From positions 1-16,005 of the forward strand of contig DMCI01000016.1 of the NCBI GenBank assembly GCA_003445835.1: a stretch of DNA of 16,005 nt, in the 5' to 3' direction. Source of the DNA: Clostridiales bacterium (GTDB lineage: Bacteria > Bacillota > Clostridia > Christensenellales > CAG-1252). Numbering within the stretch: the first letter of the stretch is position 1; each line of letters opens with the position of its first letter. Positions 1 to 6,564 of the stretch are shown piece by piece. The notes under the pieces are model-generated. The model saw only the letters and a program-made list of their open reading frames with translations, did no database searches and was not told where the DNA came from. A program made the position numbers and the translations under genes.

Positions 1-2009
1 TTGCCTACTTCGTAAGAAGAACATTTGATCTTGAAGTTCGGGATGACCGACGCGGGGGTATCGTTGCCCACAAAGCCGGTAGCGGTGTAAGTGAGTTCGG
101 GCAGGGCGTCGCCGTAGGCAATGGTCTTGTCGTGCGCGGCGATGCGCACGTCCTTCTTTTCTACGGTCAAAGTACCTTTGTGGTAGACGATGTCGTAGTC
201 GCTGCTTGTCAATCCGCCGACGGTGACTTGGTAAGTACCTATCGGGCTGCCCGCCGTGTAATCCGAAGTAAACTCCAGTTCGCCGCCAAGGACACTGCTG
301 TCATCGCTACCACAAAAGATCGCGTAAGAAACCGTGTAGTCGGGCGTATCCCCGTAAGAGACGGTAAGGTCGTTTGCGCGAATATGCAACGGCGCTTTAG
401 AGATGGTGACGTCATGACTGCAAGAGCTTTCGTAATGGTTTTTGTCTCCCGCGATGGTGAAGGTGACCGTGTACGTGCCGGCGTGGACGAAGCTGTTGGT
501 GCTTGTATAAGTAACTTCACCGGTAGCGCGGAACGGAACGAAGCTATGCGCTTGACCGTCGTATCTGAAATCAATGATACCCAGCGTGTACCAAGCCGCC
601 GCCTTGTTGATAGTCAAAGTGGCAGTCATATCGGGGATGACGTTGTAGTTGGCGCTGTCGCCCGTGAAGTGGGCGATGACGATGTAGGTGCCGGCGTCCA
701 TATTGCCATTGTTTTCATAACTGACGCTTACGCCGTCGGGCAGGGTGCCTTCGATCTCTATATACCCTGACTCCCCATAGGTGATGGTGCGTTCGTTAAA
801 GGTCACACCCGACATATCGTAGGTGGCTTTGTCGATGGTCAAAATGGCGGTCATATCGGGGATGGCGTTGTAATTATCCGCGTCGCCCGTGAAGCTTACC
901 GTCACGTTGTATCTGCCTGCGGTGGTCTGCTCGTTGTTTTGATATGCGGCAACGCTTACGCCTTGGGGGAGAGTACCCGCGATGGCTAAACTTTTTGCCG
1001 CGCCGTCATAGACGTAGGTCGCATTGGCAAAGGTCACGTCCGACATATCGTAAGTTGCCTTGTTGATGATAAGGTCAAGGGTGATGGTGCCCGCAAGGTA
1101 GTTTTGACTTTCCTCCACGGTGACGGTGACGGGATAGGTGCCTGCCGCTGTGCCGCTGTTGCCGCTGAGGGCAAACTCGCCGCTTGCCGCAAGCCCCGTG
1201 ATGCCGTGCGCCGCGCCGTCGTAGGTGTAGGAGAGGGTGGCGTTTTGAGTATCGACAAAGGCGGCTGCCTTGATGACGGTGAGGGTCGCGGTCATATCCG
1301 CGATGACTTCGTAGTTGTCCGTTTCGCCCGCAAAGTGCGCGACGACGAGGACGCTGCCCGCGTCAGTCAGGGAGTTTGCTTCATAGGTGACCGTCACGCC
1401 TTGGGGCAGGGTGCCCGCAACGGCTAAGCTCTTTGCTGTGCCGTCGTACGGGTAACTTGCGCTGGGGAAGGTGACGCCCGTCATATCGTAGCTTGCTTTG
1501 GCAACGGCGACGGTGACGGGGATGTCGCGGACGGAATTGAAGTGCGCCGTGTCGGCAGGGGTGAATACCACGTGGAAAACGTGTTCGCCCGCGTTGCCCA
1601 CCGAGGTGGTCTCTTCTTCCTGCCAGGTGAACCCGGCGGGGAGGGTGATGTCCGCAAGGGTGTCGCCGTACGTTGCGCTGAGGGTGGCGATGGTGCTCGG
1701 CGTCGGGGTATCCTTGGATACGTTGACGGTGACGTCGATGTCTTTCACTACCTTGAACTTCTCGGTATCCGAGGGGGTGAAGGTCACTTTGAAGACGTTG
1801 GCGCCCACTTCGCCTACCGAGGTGCCCACGGGGTCTTGCCAGCTGAAGCCGTCGGGCAGAGTGAGGTCGCCAAGCGTTTGTCCGTAAACGGCGCCGATGG
1901 TGGGCGTCACGTACTCGGGGACCTCTTGTTCGTTTTTACATGCGGCAAGGCTGAAAGTAAGCACAAGCAACAGTACGAACGTTACGATGATCGCAAGTTT
2001 TTTGTTCAT
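1..2009 (-). CDS. Large surface lipoprotein with YDG/MBG Ig-like repeats (3' end outside window)
   Basis: The frame is open from the ATG at 2009 to the left edge (669 codons, no stop). The N-terminus is a lipoprotein signal: KK, a hydrophobic run, then lipobox LAAC with Cys24 as predicted lipidation site, so the protein should be anchored outside the membrane. Then come two related modules of about 65 residues (about 36-170; motifs YGQTLGDLTLPDGF and YGDTLADITLPAGF). Next are three modules starting KA(S/T)YDM(S/T)xVTF, alternating with YDGxAH-type modules. The last part visible has two MBG_2-like modules (YGDTPDYT, YGDALPEL). Such Ig-like stacks form stalks or adhesins; the ligand is unknown. 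The SD is AAGGGAGA six bases before the ATG. A consensus promoter lies 70 bp upstream and a c-di-GMP riboswitch further upstream on the same strand. Plus-strand ORFs here are shadows. Confidence 0.9.
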   Translation of the reverse strand, partial: MNKKLAIIVTFVLLLVLTFSLAACKNEQEVPEYVTPTIGAVYGQTLGDLTLPDGFSWQDPVGTSVGEVGANVFKVTFTPSDTEKFKVVKDIDVTVNVSKDTPTPSTIATLSATYGDTLADITLPAGFTWQEEETTSVGNAGEHVFHVVFTPADTAHFNSVRDIPVTVAVAKASYDMTGVTFPSASYPYDGTAKSLAVAGTLPQGVTVTYEANSLTDAGSVLVVAHFAGETDNYEVIADMTATLTVIKAAAFVDTQNATLSYTYDGAAHGITGLAASGEFALSGNSGTAAGTYPVTVTVEESQNYLAGTITLDLIINKATYDMSDVTFANATYVYDGAAKSLAIAGTLPQGVSVAAYQNNEQTTAGRYNVTVSFTGDADNYNAIPDMTAILTIDKATYDMSGVTFNERTITYGESGYIEIEGTLPDGVSVSYENNGNMDAGTYIVIAHFTGDSANYNVIPDMTATLTINKAAAWYTLGIIDFRYDGQAHSFVPFRATGEVTYTSTNSFVHAGTYTVTFTIAGDKNHYESSCSHDVTISKAPLHIRANDLTVSYGDTPDYTVSYAIFCGSDDSSVLGGELEFTSDYTAGSPIGTYQVTVGGLTSSDYDIVYHKGTLTVEKKDVRIAAHDKTIAYGDALPELTYTATGFVGNDTPASVIPNFKIKCSSYEVG

Positions 2010-2078
2010 AACAAATCTCCCTTTTCTATAGATTGTTTGACGTATTGATTTTGCAAGAAAAACTTCGTTGACCTTTTT

Positions 2079-2108
2079 ATTATACGCGTACGCCCGTGCG
2101 CCTGGCAA
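2079..2108 (-). promoter_or_regulatory. Sigma-A type promoter of the lipoprotein gene
   Basis: On the minus strand the sequence is TTGCCA (2108-2103), an 18-bp spacer, then a perfect TATAAT (2084-2079). It lies about 65-70 bp upstream of the lipoprotein ATG. It gives the gene a promoter independent of the riboswitch transcript further upstream. Confidence 0.7.
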
Positions 2109-2117
2109 ATATTTTTT

Positions 2118-2135
2118 GCTATATCTGCTATATCT
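2118..2135 (-). repeat. Tandem 9-bp direct repeat upstream of the -35
   Basis: AGATATAGC occurs twice head-to-tail on the minus strand, ending about 10 bp upstream of the lipoprotein -35 element. The position fits an activator or response-regulator binding site, but no protein can be assigned. Chance occurrence in this AT-rich stretch is possible. Confidence 0.4.
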
Positions 2136-2262
2136 TTTTGATATTTTCTTCAATAATTTATGTGATTTTTGATAGTTAGACTTCCATTTCTTTGTAAAAT
2201 GCGGCTGAAAACGCAAAATGTCAAAGATCAAAGAAGGGGGGAATATTGTCCCTCGGCGTAAT

Positions 2263-2291
2263 AAAAAAGGTCGCGGACCTTCCGCAACCTT
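2263..2291 (-). terminator. Second intrinsic terminator of the riboswitch transcript
   Basis: Minus-strand stem AAGGTTGCGGA, loop AGG, TCCGCGACCTT, followed by a run of Ts. The 11-bp stem has one G-U wobble on the minus strand, where the plus strand would have a C/A mismatch. This supports the minus strand as the working direction. Confidence 0.75.
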
Positions 2292-2325
2292 CTTTAAGAA
2301 AAGGACAGGTATTAAAATGTTTTAT

Positions 2326-2354
2326 GCCTCTCGATTATGTTCCTAAATAGAGGC
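2326..2354 (-). other. Small hairpin between the two riboswitch terminators
   Basis: GCCTCT and AGAGGC form a 6-bp stem around a 17-nt loop in the leader RNA. Just upstream, the 3' arm of the first terminator (GGCGGCTTT, 2393-2385) can also pair with AAAGCCGCC (2360-2352), so two folds compete. No start codon ATG, GTG or TTG occurs on the minus strand between the terminators. Confidence 0.4.
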
Positions 2355-2381
2355 GGCTTTATTCGGGTCCGATGTACTTGT

Positions 2382-2413
2382 AAAAAAGCCGCCGGCCAAA
2401 CTTTGGGCAGCGG
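2382..2413 (-). terminator. Riboswitch-linked intrinsic terminator
   Basis: Minus-strand hairpin with arms CCGCTGCC (2413-2406) and GGCCGGCGG (2397-2389, one bulged C and one G-U pair), followed after one C by TTTTTT (2387-2382). It lies about 55 nt downstream of the aptamer. Its 5' arm contains GCTGCC, complementary to GGCAGC inside the aptamer, so it can be controlled by ligand binding. Confidence 0.75.
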
Positions 2414-2420
2414 TTTTGGG

Positions 2421-2471
2421 ACACCTTTTCAAAGATAAACACAAACTCCCTCTTTGAAAATTTGTTGGTGT
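2421..2471 (-). promoter_or_regulatory. Candidate antiterminator stem of the riboswitch
   Basis: Minus strand: TTTTCAAAGA (2460-2451) and TCTTTGAAAA (2435-2426) are a perfect 10-bp inverted repeat with a 15-nt loop. Immediately outside, ACACC (2471-2467) matches GGTGT (2425-2421). Outside that, aptamer GGCAGC (2484-2479) matches GCTGCC (2411-2406) in the terminator. All three pairings are nested, as expected of an antiterminator that forms when the aptamer is unbound. Confidence 0.6.
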
Positions 2472-2545
2472 GCAACTGGCTGCCACTTGCGAGGCCCTAT
2501 AGCTTTGCGTCGCCGAGTTTCCTCGGGTTTGCCGAAATCTTCACT
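2466..2545 (-). promoter_or_regulatory. c-di-GMP-I (GEMM-I) riboswitch aptamer
   Basis: The minus strand carries the conserved GEMM-I landmarks in order. GGCAAACC is followed by the P2 stem CCGAG-GAAA-CTCGG with its GNRA tetraloop. Then comes the invariant core GACGCAAAGC with TATAGGGCCT, and the 3' P3 side GTGGCAGCCAGTTGC. The GCAA/TTGC complement closes P1. The version AAAGCTATAGGG...GCAGCCAGTTGC is typical of clostridial members. These RNAs bind the second messenger cyclic di-GMP and often control adhesion, motility or surface-protein genes. The aptamer sits about 45 nt after a strong promoter's -35 and is followed by an intrinsic terminator. The next gene on this strand is the repeat lipoprotein, about 460 nt downstream. 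Confidence 0.93.
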
Positions 2546-2556
2546 TGTACGATCAC

Positions 2557-2585
2557 AATATACCATAAAATCAACCCTTTGTCAA
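2557..2585 (-). promoter_or_regulatory. Promoter of the riboswitch transcript
   Basis: Minus strand TTGACA (2585-2580), 17-bp spacer, TATATT (2562-2557): near consensus. Transcription would start near 2550, just before the aptamer, so the riboswitch RNA is its own transcription unit and not read-through from the GH31 gene, which has a terminator before this point. Confidence 0.75.
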
Positions 2586-2655
2586 CGTTTTTTGAAAATT
2601 TATCAAATACGTGCTTGACAATGGCGGGTTGACTATCATTTTTTTACGAGGCAAC

Positions 2656-2694
2656 AAAAAAGGATTTTGCCTAAATTTGTGCAAGATCCTTTTG
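2656..2694 (-). terminator. Terminator of the GH31 gene
   Basis: Minus-strand arms AAAAGGATCTTGC and GCAAAATCCTTTT (13 positions, one mismatch, 10-nt loop) are followed by a T-rich stretch. It lies 56 bp after the GH31 stop codon. Confidence 0.7.
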
Positions 2695-2749
2695 TTTTGG
2701 GGTAAAATGCGGGATATGCGTTTTTGTCGGCGGCGCGGTCGGGCTCTCG

Positions 2750-5077
2750 TTAGGCTTTGACCGTTTTGCGGGCGGTCGCGCCTGCTTTGACGCAGAATTC
2801 CGCGTAATATTTTTGACCGTCGGCGAAAACGACGATGGCGTAATCGCGGGGGCAGTCGCCGTTATTTTCGGCGTAAATCTCAAAGCTGTCCGCGACCCTC
2901 TTGCAGGCGAAACGGTTGGTGACGGTCTCGCTTTCGTTCAGCACCAGTTCCGCGTAGTCCTTCGCGTAAAGCTCGACGGTCAGTTTGCGGGGAAGGGCGT
3001 CAACGAGACTTTGGCAATCGGGCTGATACGCCACGCCGCCGCCGATCTTGACAAACATCGGCAAGCCTTCCTTTTGAAACATCGGGGCGGAAACGGTGAT
3101 CTTTTTGTCACCCGCAAAACGCTCCTTGGTCCAAAGGTTCACCCAGTCGCCCGCAGGCAGGTACACCGCGCGCTCTTGGACGTCCGCTTCGGTCACGGGG
3201 GCTACGAGGATATGCTCGCCGAGATAGAACTCGTCGTCCACGGCGTAAAGCTTAAGATCCTCGGTGTGGTTGTAAAACAGCGGGCGGATGATGGGCTCGC
3301 CCGTCTTGGCGCCGTTTATGGCGTAGGAATAGACGGTGGGGATAAAGCGATAACGGAATTGCAGGCAATCGCGGTAAAGCTCTCGCGCTTCTTCGGGGCA
3401 GTTCCAGGGCCATTTCGCCGAGGAATTTTCACCGTTGTGCATACGGGGCATCGGGCAGAAGATCATACTTTGGCACATACGCCTTGCGATGTTGTTGATC
3501 TCAAACTGCATTTCGTCGGGGGCAAGATCCTTGCGGTCGCCGCGCATAAAGCCGCCGAGGTCGTATCCGCAGAGGGTGAAGCCTGCCATACCGGCGTTGA
3601 TGACGTACCAGATGTCTTCCTTAAACCGATGGATGCCGAATTGGGTGTCGCCCGCCCAGGGAAGGGCGTACTTTTGACTGCCGATGCCGCCCCCGCGGGA
3701 AAGCGACATATGGTTTTTGACGCCGTTTTCCGCCATAATATCGGAGATGGCTCTGTTCCACAACGGGCCAAACAGGTTTCTGGACGGAATGCCGGGCAAA
3801 ACCTCGCCGCTGACGCGGTCGGAGTGATCGGTCCACCATTGGATGACGCCGTCTTTGATGCGGGGCACCAAAAAAGTCTTGTAGTATTCGATGCCGCGCT
3901 TCGTCGCCACGTCGGGCACCGTTTCGGTCTTTGCCTGACGAAGCAACCCTTGCGCGATCGCGGGGATGGCGGTGGAGGGCTTGAACGCGCAGGAATTGAT
4001 GTGCAAAACGGTTTTGATGTTCTCTTTTTTGAGCTTCTTGATCATCCCCACGCCGTCGCCGAAGTCGGGGTGCCAGTTGTAGTCGTCCGAGGGGTAGCCC
4101 CAGCCGCTGGAGTAATCGCGGATGAAGTTGACGCCGCCGCGCCACGGGCCGTCGATGACGATGGCTTCGCAGGGGTAACCTTCTTTGCGCATACGGGTGG
4201 TGTCGTCAATAGCGCCTTGCGCGCGCTCAAAACTCAAACTGCTGCACCAGTAGCCCATCAGCCACTTTTGCGGAAACTGGTTGGTGCCCACGATCTTGGC
4301 GTAACTTTTTGTGATCTCGGACGTGTTGCCGCAAAAAACGAAGATGTCGTAGTCGCCGCCGGGCGCGCTCAAAAACCATTCGTTTGGGTCGGTCTTTGCC
4401 ATATCGAAGTAGACGTGCGGCCACGGGTTGTTGAAGAAAAAGCCGTACCCCGCCGAGCTTAAAAAGTACGGGATGGGGAAGCCGCCGTAGTCGCCCACGC
4501 GTGCGCCGCCTTTCTCCGCAAAAATATCTGCGGATTCTCCTGTCCTATCCACCTTGTAAATGCGGGCGCCGAAGCCGGAGTAACGCTCGCCGTCGATGCG
4601 CTCGAACTCGGTATAACTGCGCATGCCGGAGTACTCGGCGGGGAGGGTGGTGAACCTTGCGCCGCCGTTTTTGGTTTTGATCAAAGTTTTGCCGCCCGCC
4701 GTCAAAAACTCAAATTCGTTGGTGTTCATATCGTAGACGAGGGTCAACTTTTTGTTGGAGAAACGGATCACGCCGTTTTCAAGAGAATACTCGTAGGGCA
4801 GGGCTTCCCAATCCGTCTTGATCAGTCCCAAACGCTCGGTCACCGTCTTATCCACCGTACCGCCGGGCTGCGTGATGCGCAGTCTGAGCGTGTTGTCAAA
4901 ACAGTTTTCGATGATGATCTCACGCCCGACCGCCGTGATGACGGTCACGCCTTTTTGGTGTTTGTACTCGCCTTTAAGAGCAAGCTCGGGCGCAACGTAA
5001 TCGTCCGTTTCGATGGTGGTTTCAAGGTATTCCGAATCGTACAACGCGTCGGGATGGATGGTAAGCACTTTTTTCAT
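2750..5077 (-). CDS. Glycoside hydrolase family 31 enzyme (alpha-glucosidase/alpha-xylosidase type)
   Basis: This is a 775-residue cytoplasmic enzyme without signal peptide, the usual size for GH31, which hydrolyses or transfers alpha-linked sugars by a retaining mechanism. The N-terminal beta-domain (to about residue 270) is followed by the catalytic barrel: FPQKWLMGYWCSS, AIVIDGPW, the predicted nucleophile region WWTDHSDR (Asp417) and the acid/base region WAGDTQFG (Asp477). A C-terminal beta-domain follows (PVTEADVQERAVYLPAGDW). The nucleophile motif differs from the common WxDMNE form, so substrate specificity cannot be named. I use ATG 5077, not the upstream ATG at 5125. AAAGGAG lies 7-8 bases before 5077, and 5125 falls inside the promoter, upstream of the likely transcription start. 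The gene stands alone between its own promoter/operator and terminator, suggesting local sugar control. Confidence 0.93.
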   Translation of the reverse strand: MKKVLTIHPDALYDSEYLETTIETDDYVAPELALKGEYKHQKGVTVITAVGREIIIENCFDNTLRLRITQPGGTVDKTVTERLGLIKTDWEALPYEYSLENGVIRFSNKKLTLVYDMNTNEFEFLTAGGKTLIKTKNGGARFTTLPAEYSGMRSYTEFERIDGERYSGFGARIYKVDRTGESADIFAEKGGARVGDYGGFPIPYFLSSAGYGFFFNNPWPHVYFDMAKTDPNEWFLSAPGGDYDIFVFCGNTSEITKSYAKIVGTNQFPQKWLMGYWCSSLSFERAQGAIDDTTRMRKEGYPCEAIVIDGPWRGGVNFIRDYSSGWGYPSDDYNWHPDFGDGVGMIKKLKKENIKTVLHINSCAFKPSTAIPAIAQGLLRQAKTETVPDVATKRGIEYYKTFLVPRIKDGVIQWWTDHSDRVSGEVLPGIPSRNLFGPLWNRAISDIMAENGVKNHMSLSRGGGIGSQKYALPWAGDTQFGIHRFKEDIWYVINAGMAGFTLCGYDLGGFMRGDRKDLAPDEMQFEINNIARRMCQSMIFCPMPRMHNGENSSAKWPWNCPEEARELYRDCLQFRYRFIPTVYSYAINGAKTGEPIIRPLFYNHTEDLKLYAVDDEFYLGEHILVAPVTEADVQERAVYLPAGDWVNLWTKERFAGDKKITVSAPMFQKEGLPMFVKIGGGVAYQPDCQSLVDALPRKLTVELYAKDYAELVLNESETVTNRFACKRVADSFEIYAENNGDCPRDYAIVVFADGQKYYAEFCVKAGATARKTVKA

Positions 5078-5106
5078 AAGTTTCTCCTTTGCCGTAAGCA
5101 CTTTGT

Positions 5107-5135
5107 ATTGTACAACCATCTTCAATTGCTGTCAA
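5107..5135 (-). promoter_or_regulatory. Promoter of the GH31 gene
   Basis: Minus strand TTGACA (5135-5130), exactly 17 bp, TACAAT (5112-5107). It places the transcript start near 5100 and so rules out the ATG at 5125 as start of GH31. Confidence 0.8.
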
Positions 5136-5146
5136 TTTAATTGACA
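5130..5146. promoter_or_regulatory. 17-bp perfect palindrome overlapping the GH31 -35 (candidate operator)
   Basis: TGTCAATTTAATTGACA is a perfect inverted repeat with 8-bp arms around one T. It covers the -35 hexamer of the GH31 promoter, where a bound repressor would block RNA polymerase. No regulator gene is adjacent, so the binding protein is unknown. Confidence 0.65.
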
Positions 5147-5150
5147 CGGG

Positions 5151-5324
5151 ATGGCTGTCGGATGCTTTTTGATCTTTTCTTTTACGTTTGATTTTGCTCT
5201 TAAGTGTTTGGCGTGTTTGATCTTGCTTGCCTACGTCATTTTGATGGCGGTCGTTTCCGGCATCGTCGCCCTCATCGTGATCAACGTGTTGAAAAGGAAG
5301 AAAAAGGAAAAACTGTCGCAATGA
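5151..5324 (+). CDS. Possible 57-residue single-pass membrane protein
   Basis: This short frame runs ATG 5151 to TGA 5322-5324. The product has a long hydrophobic stretch (ACLILLAYVILMAVV, then IVALIVINV) followed by a basic tail (KRKKKEKLSQ), the look of a single membrane helix with a cytoplasmic C-terminus. An in-frame TGA three codons before the ATG fixes the earliest start. Against it: no clear ribosome binding site, no obvious plus-strand promoter, and the start abuts the GH31 operator. A strong terminator follows at 5397-5422. It could instead be the remnant 3' end of a larger membrane-protein gene. I do not recognise a family. Confidence 0.35.
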   Translation: MAVGCFLIFSFTFDFALKCLACLILLAYVILMAVVSGIVALIVINVLKRKKKEKLSQ

Positions 5325-5396
5325 TCCGTGACGCTTCGGCGATTTCAAACGTCACTTAAAACGATACCGACCGATTTTATCGGGGATCAAAAAAAT

Positions 5397-5422
5397 AAGG
5401 ACTTCATTTGAAGTCCTTTTTT
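5397..5422. terminator. Bidirectional intrinsic terminator
   Basis: AAGGACTTCA-TT-TGAAGTCCTT is a perfect 10-bp stem, with TTTTTT on the plus side and a run of As (Ts on the minus strand) before it. It would end the small plus-strand ORF transcript. Confidence 0.8.
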
Positions 5423-5583
5423 ATATAAAAATTTTGTTCGTTCCCGGTGTTGCACTTTTGTTGCGCACAGGATGTTACAATGCAAGCAAGAATGATAAAA
5501 TGCGCGCATAAGCGTTTGCTGAAAAGGTCGACAAGCGAGGATGGGTTTAAAACCATACCGTTTTTTGTCAAGGAGGAAGGATC

Positions 5584-6531
5584 GTGATGCGAACCAATAA
5601 AAAAACAAAAGAGATGCGGGAGATTGATCTTAAAACGAGGTCGGACTTCGTGGGAAAAGAGGAGGGCGCCAAAGACGCCGTCTTCTTTACGGAAACCGAT
5701 GTCGCCTTTCGCATCCGATCCATCAAATCCTTCGCCGCAAAACTGATTTGCTCAAACGATGAAACAACATCCTATTATAATGAATTGAAAAACGAAATAT
5801 TATCCTACAAAGGCATTCGGAGCAGGATATCGTGGAATTACGAGTCCTTCAACTTCGGCAAGGATCAAATCGCCAAATTCTCGGTGCGTAACGGGACGCT
5901 TTGTTTGTACTTTGCGTTGGATATGAAAGAACTGAAAGGTTCAAAATACAGGGTCGAACTTTGCCCGTCCACTCGGTACGCCGCCGTGCCTTGTATGTAC
6001 CGCATCCGCAACGCTCGCAGATGTGAATGCGCAAAAGAACTTATCGCTATGGTCACGCAAAAATTCGGTTTGGTAAAAGGCAAAACGCCTGGCGCGGAAT
6101 GCTCCTCTTCGTATGAAAACAGCGATGCCTTGTTGAAAAAAGTGCTGATCAAAAAGATCAAAAGCAAGATCGCGCGGCCGGTGGAAAACGATCGCGCCTT
6201 GTTCAAATTCGTCGACGTTACTTTGGCGGAAAGAAGCATGACGGATGAGGATGCGGCAATCTACATAAAAGATGACGTCGACGGCAAAAAGCACAAAGGA
6301 AAAAGGGGCGTCGTCCACGTTGACGTTTTGTCCGAACACTTTGAAGACGGTGACACGGTCAACGTCGAAGCGCTTCGGACAAAAAATCTGATCCCCTCCG
6401 ACGTCGGGCGGGTAAAACTGCTGGCAAAAGGCTCGCTTGACAAAACGTTGAACGTGCATCTGCAGGAGTATTCCCTGCAAGCGGTCAAAATGATCGTGCT
6501 GGTCGGCGGTACCGTTCACAGAGCGGGATAA
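5584..6531 (+). CDS. Hypothetical protein with uL15-like C-terminal domain
   Basis: The protein has 315 residues and no signal peptide. Residues about 48-165 form a globular domain with motifs YYNELKNEILSYKGIRSRISW, LCLYFALD and VPCMYRIRNARR. I recall this arrangement from hypothetical proteins of Clostridia, sometimes annotated as uL15-family. A lysine-rich linker follows. Residues about 247-315 (DVLSEHFEDGDTVNVEALR, LIPSDVGRVKLLAKGSLDK, AVKMIVLVGG) resemble the C-terminal half of ribosomal protein uL15. It lacks the glycine-rich N-terminus of true uL15, so it is not the ribosomal protein. A nucleic-acid or ribosome-related role is only an inference. The start is GTG 5584 or ATG 5587; AGGAGG at 5571 lies 7 or 10 bases away. 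The TGATAAAAT sequence near 5491 could be an extended -10. Confidence 0.8.
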   Translation: MMRTNKKTKEMREIDLKTRSDFVGKEEGAKDAVFFTETDVAFRIRSIKSFAAKLICSNDETTSYYNELKNEILSYKGIRSRISWNYESFNFGKDQIAKFSVRNGTLCLYFALDMKELKGSKYRVELCPSTRYAAVPCMYRIRNARRCECAKELIAMVTQKFGLVKGKTPGAECSSSYENSDALLKKVLIKKIKSKIARPVENDRALFKFVDVTLAERSMTDEDAAIYIKDDVDGKKHKGKRGVVHVDVLSEHFEDGDTVNVEALRTKNLIPSDVGRVKLLAKGSLDKTLNVHLQEYSLQAVKMIVLVGGTVHRAG

Positions 6532-6564
6532 AAATCGCTTTTCAAAAACGATACGGACTTTTGG

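Noticed and set aside
132..2048. Several plus-strand open frames across the left region
   Set aside because: They are shadows of the minus-strand lipoprotein, which has a lipobox, SD and promoter; these frames are low-complexity by-products of its repeats.
2813..4462. 549-codon plus-strand open frame
   Set aside because: Lies antisense to the GH31 gene, whose protein shows clear motifs. The plus-strand translation has no recognisable domain and no ribosome binding site.
5077..5125. Upstream ATG at 5125 as GH31 start
   Set aside because: It sits between the -35 and -10 of the GH31 promoter, upstream of the likely transcription start, and lacks an SD; ATG 5077 has one.
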